A stretch of DNA of 64,000 nt from contig NZ_JADMJN010000002.1 in the NCBI RefSeq assembly GCF_018780565.1, positions 496,001 through 560,000 on the forward strand, written 5' to 3'. The DNA comes from Rhodoferax sp. (GTDB lineage: Bacteria; Pseudomonadota; Gammaproteobacteria; Burkholderiales; Burkholderiaceae_C). The position numbers were made by a program, and so were the translations under genes. Positions 61,287 to 64,000 of the stretch are shown here, piece after piece; positions within the stretch are counted from its first letter, which is position 1; the number at the start of each line of letters is the position of its first letter. Under the pieces are notes generated by a model. That model ran no database searches, had not been told where the DNA came from, and saw only the letters and a list, made by a program, of their open reading frames with translations.

Positions 61287-62378
61287 ATGCGCGACACCCT
61301 GAACGACTTCGGCCTGCCGGTGCTTGCCATCGCTGCGGCGCTGGGGGTGTTTGGTGTGTTCGTGAGTTTTTCGGGGGTCAACCCGGTCGATGTCTGGGTC
61401 TTGTTGTTCAAGGGTGCCTTTGGTGACTGGTTTTCCTGGCAGAACACCTTGCAGCGTGCAGCACCGCTGATGCTCACTGCGCTGTGTGTGGCAGTGCCTG
61501 CGCGTGCCGGGCTGGTGATCATTGGCGGGGAGGGCGCGCTGGTGCTGGGCGGGCTGGCCTGCGCTACCGTGGCCTACGCCGTGCCCTTGCCCGATGGGCT
61601 GGCTGGAACGGTCGTCATTTGCGCAGCAGGTGCCGTGGTCGGGGCCTTGTGGGTTGCGCTGGCGGGCTGGCTGCGCCAGTACCGCGGTATCAATGAGACG
61701 ATCAGCAGCTTGCTGCTGGCCTATATCGCCCTGGGCCTGTTCAAACATCTGGTGGAAGGCCCGCTGCGTGATCCGGCGAGCCTGAACAAGCCCTCGACGC
61801 CGGCCGTTGCAGAGGCGCTGCGCATAGGTGGCATCGCGGGCTCCGATGTGCACTGGGGCTTGGTGCTGGGTGTGCTGGCCTGCACCGCGCTGGCGGCATG
61901 GATGCGCTGGACCGCATCGGGCTTTTCTGTGCGCGTGGTGGGGGGCAATCCGCGTACGGCCCAACTGGTGGGCTTGCCTGCATCGCGCCTGATCCTGATG
62001 GCCTGTGCCCTGGGCGGCGCCTGCGCAGGGCTGGCAGGCGCTGTGGAAGTGGCCGCTGTGCACACCAGCGCCAACACTTCTTTGATTGCGTTTTATGGCT
62101 ATGCGGGCATTCTGGTGTCCTTCATGGCGCGGCACCATCCGCTGGCCATCATTCCGGTGGCGATTTTGTTTGGCGGCTTTGGTGCCGCCGGCAGCCTGCT
62201 GCAACGCAGGCTGGGCCTGCCCGATGCCTCGGTGCTGGTGCTGCAGGGCATTGCGTTTGTGATGATTCTGGCCAGCGAGGCCCTGCGTGATGTGAACTGG
62301 AAAGCGTTGGCCACCAAGCTCACCCGCCCGGCCGGGCCGACCAGCGCCCAAATGGCCATGGGAGACAAGCTGCTATGA
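61287..62378 (+). CDS. BMP-type ABC transporter permease 1
   Basis: A 363-residue permease of the BPD_transp_2 type with about ten hydrophobic helices, including MLTALCVAVPARAGLVIIGGEGALVLGGL and GYAGILVSFMARHHPLAIIPVAILFGG in outline. It follows the binding protein directly; the usual ATPase between them is missing from this window and may lie beyond biuH. It overlaps the second permease by 4 bp. Confidence 0.9.
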   Translation: MRDTLNDFGLPVLAIAAALGVFGVFVSFSGVNPVDVWVLLFKGAFGDWFSWQNTLQRAAPLMLTALCVAVPARAGLVIIGGEGALVLGGLACATVAYAVPLPDGLAGTVVICAAGAVVGALWVALAGWLRQYRGINETISSLLLAYIALGLFKHLVEGPLRDPASLNKPSTPAVAEALRIGGIAGSDVHWGLVLGVLACTALAAWMRWTASGFSVRVVGGNPRTAQLVGLPASRLILMACALGGACAGLAGAVEVAAVHTSANTSLIAFYGYAGILVSFMARHHPLAIIPVAILFGGFGAAGSLLQRRLGLPDASVLVLQGIAFVMILASEALRDVNWKALATKLTRPAGPTSAQMAMGDKLL

Positions 62379-63295
62379 CTGCGGACCAATGGCTTGCCCT
62401 GTTTTCCGGCATTGTGGGCGGGGCCCTGCGGGTCGGCACGCCGTTTTTGTTTGTGAGTCTGGGCGAATGTTTGACCGAGAAATCGGGCCGCATCAACTTG
62501 GGGCTCGAAGGGGTGCTGGTGTTGTCGGCCATGGCGGCCTTTGGTGGCGCCTACCTGGGGGGCTCGGCATGGATCGGTGTGCTGGCCGCCGTGCTGGCCG
62601 GTGGCCTGCTGGCTGCGCTGCATGGCGCCTTGTGTTCGCTGGCGCGCGTGAACGACATTGCCACCGGCATCGCCCTGATGCTGCTGGGCACCGGGCTGGC
62701 CTTCTACCTGGGCAAGCCCCTGATCCAGCCGCAGGCACCGCAGCTGCCCGCCATCGAGCTGGGGCTGTGGAGTGATTCTTCGGCTGTGCGCTCGGCGCTA
62801 CAGATCAACATCCTGCTGCCGCTGGGCCTGCTGCTGGCGGTGCTGATGGGATGGGCGTTCAAGTACACCCGCCACGGCTTGCTGGTGCGCATGGTGGGTG
62901 ACTCGGCCCATGCCGCGCGGGCACTGGGCTACTCGGTGGTGGGCGTTCGCATGGCGGCCACCACGCTGGGCGGCATGGTGGCCGGCCTGGGTGGGGCATC
63001 GCTGACGCTGTTCTACCCGGGTAGCTGGAACGAGGGCATCTCCAGCGGCCAGGGCTTGATTGCCGTGGCTCTGGTGATCTTTGCACGCTGGAGCCCTTTG
63101 CGCTGTGTCGCAGCCGCGGCCCTGTTCGGTGGTGCGGGGGCTATTGGCCCGGCGCTGCAGTCGGCCGGTATCGGCTGGGGCTACCACCTGTTCAACACCG
63201 TTCCCTACGCGCTCACGCTGCTGATCCTGGTGCTGACCTGCAAGCCCGGCAGCGTGGCCCGGGGCAGTCCGGGTGAGTTGTCTGCGAACCGGTAA
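62375..63295 (+). CDS. BMP-type ABC transporter permease 2
   Basis: A 306-residue companion permease. Early [41 protein letters not shown] in outline is characteristic of the family, and about nine further hydrophobic stretches follow. The start ATG 62375 overlaps permease 1 (ATGA). biuH follows 22 bp later on the same strand. Confidence 0.9.
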   Translation: MTADQWLALFSGIVGGALRVGTPFLFVSLGECLTEKSGRINLGLEGVLVLSAMAAFGGAYLGGSAWIGVLAAVLAGGLLAALHGALCSLARVNDIATGIALMLLGTGLAFYLGKPLIQPQAPQLPAIELGLWSDSSAVRSALQINILLPLGLLLAVLMGWAFKYTRHGLLVRMVGDSAHAARALGYSVVGVRMAATTLGGMVAGLGGASLTLFYPGSWNEGISSGQGLIAVALVIFARWSPLRCVAAAALFGGAGAIGPALQSAGIGWGYHLFNTVPYALTLLILVLTCKPGSVARGSPGELSANR

Positions 63296-63317
63296 ACCAA
63301 TGCTCAAGGAATTTCGA

Positions 63318-64000
63318 ATGCCTCGCCATGTCAATGCCAACCCCTATGCCTGGCCCTGGAACGGTGATCTGCGCCCGGACAACACAGCGCTGATTGTCAT
63401 CGACATGCAGACCGACTTTTGCGGGGTCGGCGGTTATGTGGACAAGATGGGTTACGACATCTCGCTGACCCGCGCACCGATTGCACCGCTCATGACGCTG
63501 ATGGCCGCCCTGCGCGCGGCGGGCTACCCGGTCATGCACACCCGCGAGGGGCATCGCCCTGACTTGTCGGACCTGCCGGCCAACAAGCGCTGGCGCTCCC
63601 GGCAGATTGGGACCGATGGTGTGGGCATTGGCGACGCCGGACCTTGCGGGCGCATTCTGGTGCGGGGCGAGCCGGGCTGGGAAATCATCCCCGAACTGGC
63701 GCCCTGGCCTGGCGAGGTGGTGATCGACAAGCCCGGCAAGGGCTCGTTTTATGCAACAGATCTGGAACTGGTGCTGCGCACCCGCGGCATCAGCAATCTG
63801 ATACTGGCCGGCATCACCACCGATGTGTGTGTGCACACCACGATGCGCGATGCCAACGACAGGGGCTTTGAGTGCCTGCTGCTGTCCGACTGCACCGCCG
63901 CCACAGACCCTGGCAACCACCTGGCGGCACTGAAGATGGTCACCATGCAGGGCGGCGTATTTGGCGCGCATGCCCCCTCTGCTGCAGTCATTCAGGCGCT
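63318..64000 (+). CDS. biuH: Biuret hydrolase (cut at window end)
   Basis: Isochorismatase-fold cysteine hydrolase that turns biuret into allophanate and ammonia. The visible 227 residues have the triad: Asp29 in [12 protein letters not shown], Lys138 in [10 protein letters not shown], and Cys171 in [12 protein letters not shown]. Segments [51 protein letters not shown] and ATDLELVL closely match, from memory, the characterised Rhizobium enzyme. ATG 63318 has AAGGA at good spacing; an in-frame ATG at 63300 is less likely. Only the extreme C-terminus is outside the window. Confidence 0.92.
   Translation, partial: MPRHVNANPYAWPWNGDLRPDNTALIVIDMQTDFCGVGGYVDKMGYDISLTRAPIAPLMTLMAALRAAGYPVMHTREGHRPDLSDLPANKRWRSRQIGTDGVGIGDAGPCGRILVRGEPGWEIIPELAPWPGEVVIDKPGKGSFYATDLELVLRTRGISNLILAGITTDVCVHTTMRDANDRGFECLLLSDCTAATDPGNHLAALKMVTMQGGVFGAHAPSAAVIQA

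Overview
The window looks like chromosomal DNA of a Betaproteobacterium, order Burkholderiales, most probably family Comamonadaceae (Rhodoferax/Polaromonas-like). The reasons are the high-GC coding style, the gene neighbourhoods (mutY next to rapZ; greB, spoT, rpoZ, gmk and yicC followed by a kinase/phosphatase pair, rph, rdgB and hemW; urease genes with a small orf between ureA and ureB), and a short GCTAT...ATAGC palindrome scattered through the window. The placement rests on pattern recognition, not on a database search.

Layout. 1-6.1 kb: housekeeping genes (a dynamin-like C-terminus, mutY, rapZ, recN, nadK, hrcA). 6.1-12.4 kb: a 6.2-kb integrated element in the 3' end of a CAT-anticodon tRNA gene, bounded by perfect 50-bp repeats. 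It carries a tyrosine integrase, a Cro-like regulator, an AlpA-like DNA-binding protein, a CHC2 zinc-finger primase-like protein and a RepA-like ATPase, and no structural or transfer genes. 12.5-22 kb: an AsmA protein, then a MerR regulator and an SCP2 protein divergent from an acyl-CoA carboxylase / dehydrogenase / hydratase operon of Liu/Atu type that ends in a BKACE enzyme. 22-34.5 kb: tRNA-Arg, greB, spoT, rpoZ, gmk, yicC, a Ser/Thr kinase with its PP2C phosphatase, rph, rdgB, hemW, a CBS protein and an acyl-CoA ligase.

34.5-43.7 kb: tRNA-Ser and a urease operon (ureA, small His-rich membrane protein, ureB, C, E, F, G; no ureD in the operon). It diverges from an 1150-residue protein that fuses an NCS1-type permease to a hybrid histidine kinase, followed by a LuxR-type response regulator. 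Two back-to-back sigma54-like promoters fill the 53-bp gap. 43.7-53.5 kb: a molybdopterin oxidoreductase, VF530-like and RNB proteins, a membrane protein, and a large winged-helix/ATPase regulator divergent from a methyltransferase and an alpha/beta hydrolase.

53.5-64 kb: a nitrogen-scavenging cluster for biuret and cyanurate-pathway intermediates: allophanate hydrolase (atzF), a NitT/TauT-type ABC importer, atzG-atzE-atzH, then a BMP-type ABC importer and a biuret hydrolase cut by the window end. Each half begins with a sigma54-like promoter followed, at the same 6-nt register, by a CTTG-A/T-ATACAAG palindrome. Together with urease, this makes much of the right half of the window about getting ammonia from urea-like compounds under nitrogen control. 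The strongest leads are the permease-kinase next to urease and the paired sigma54/palindrome modules.
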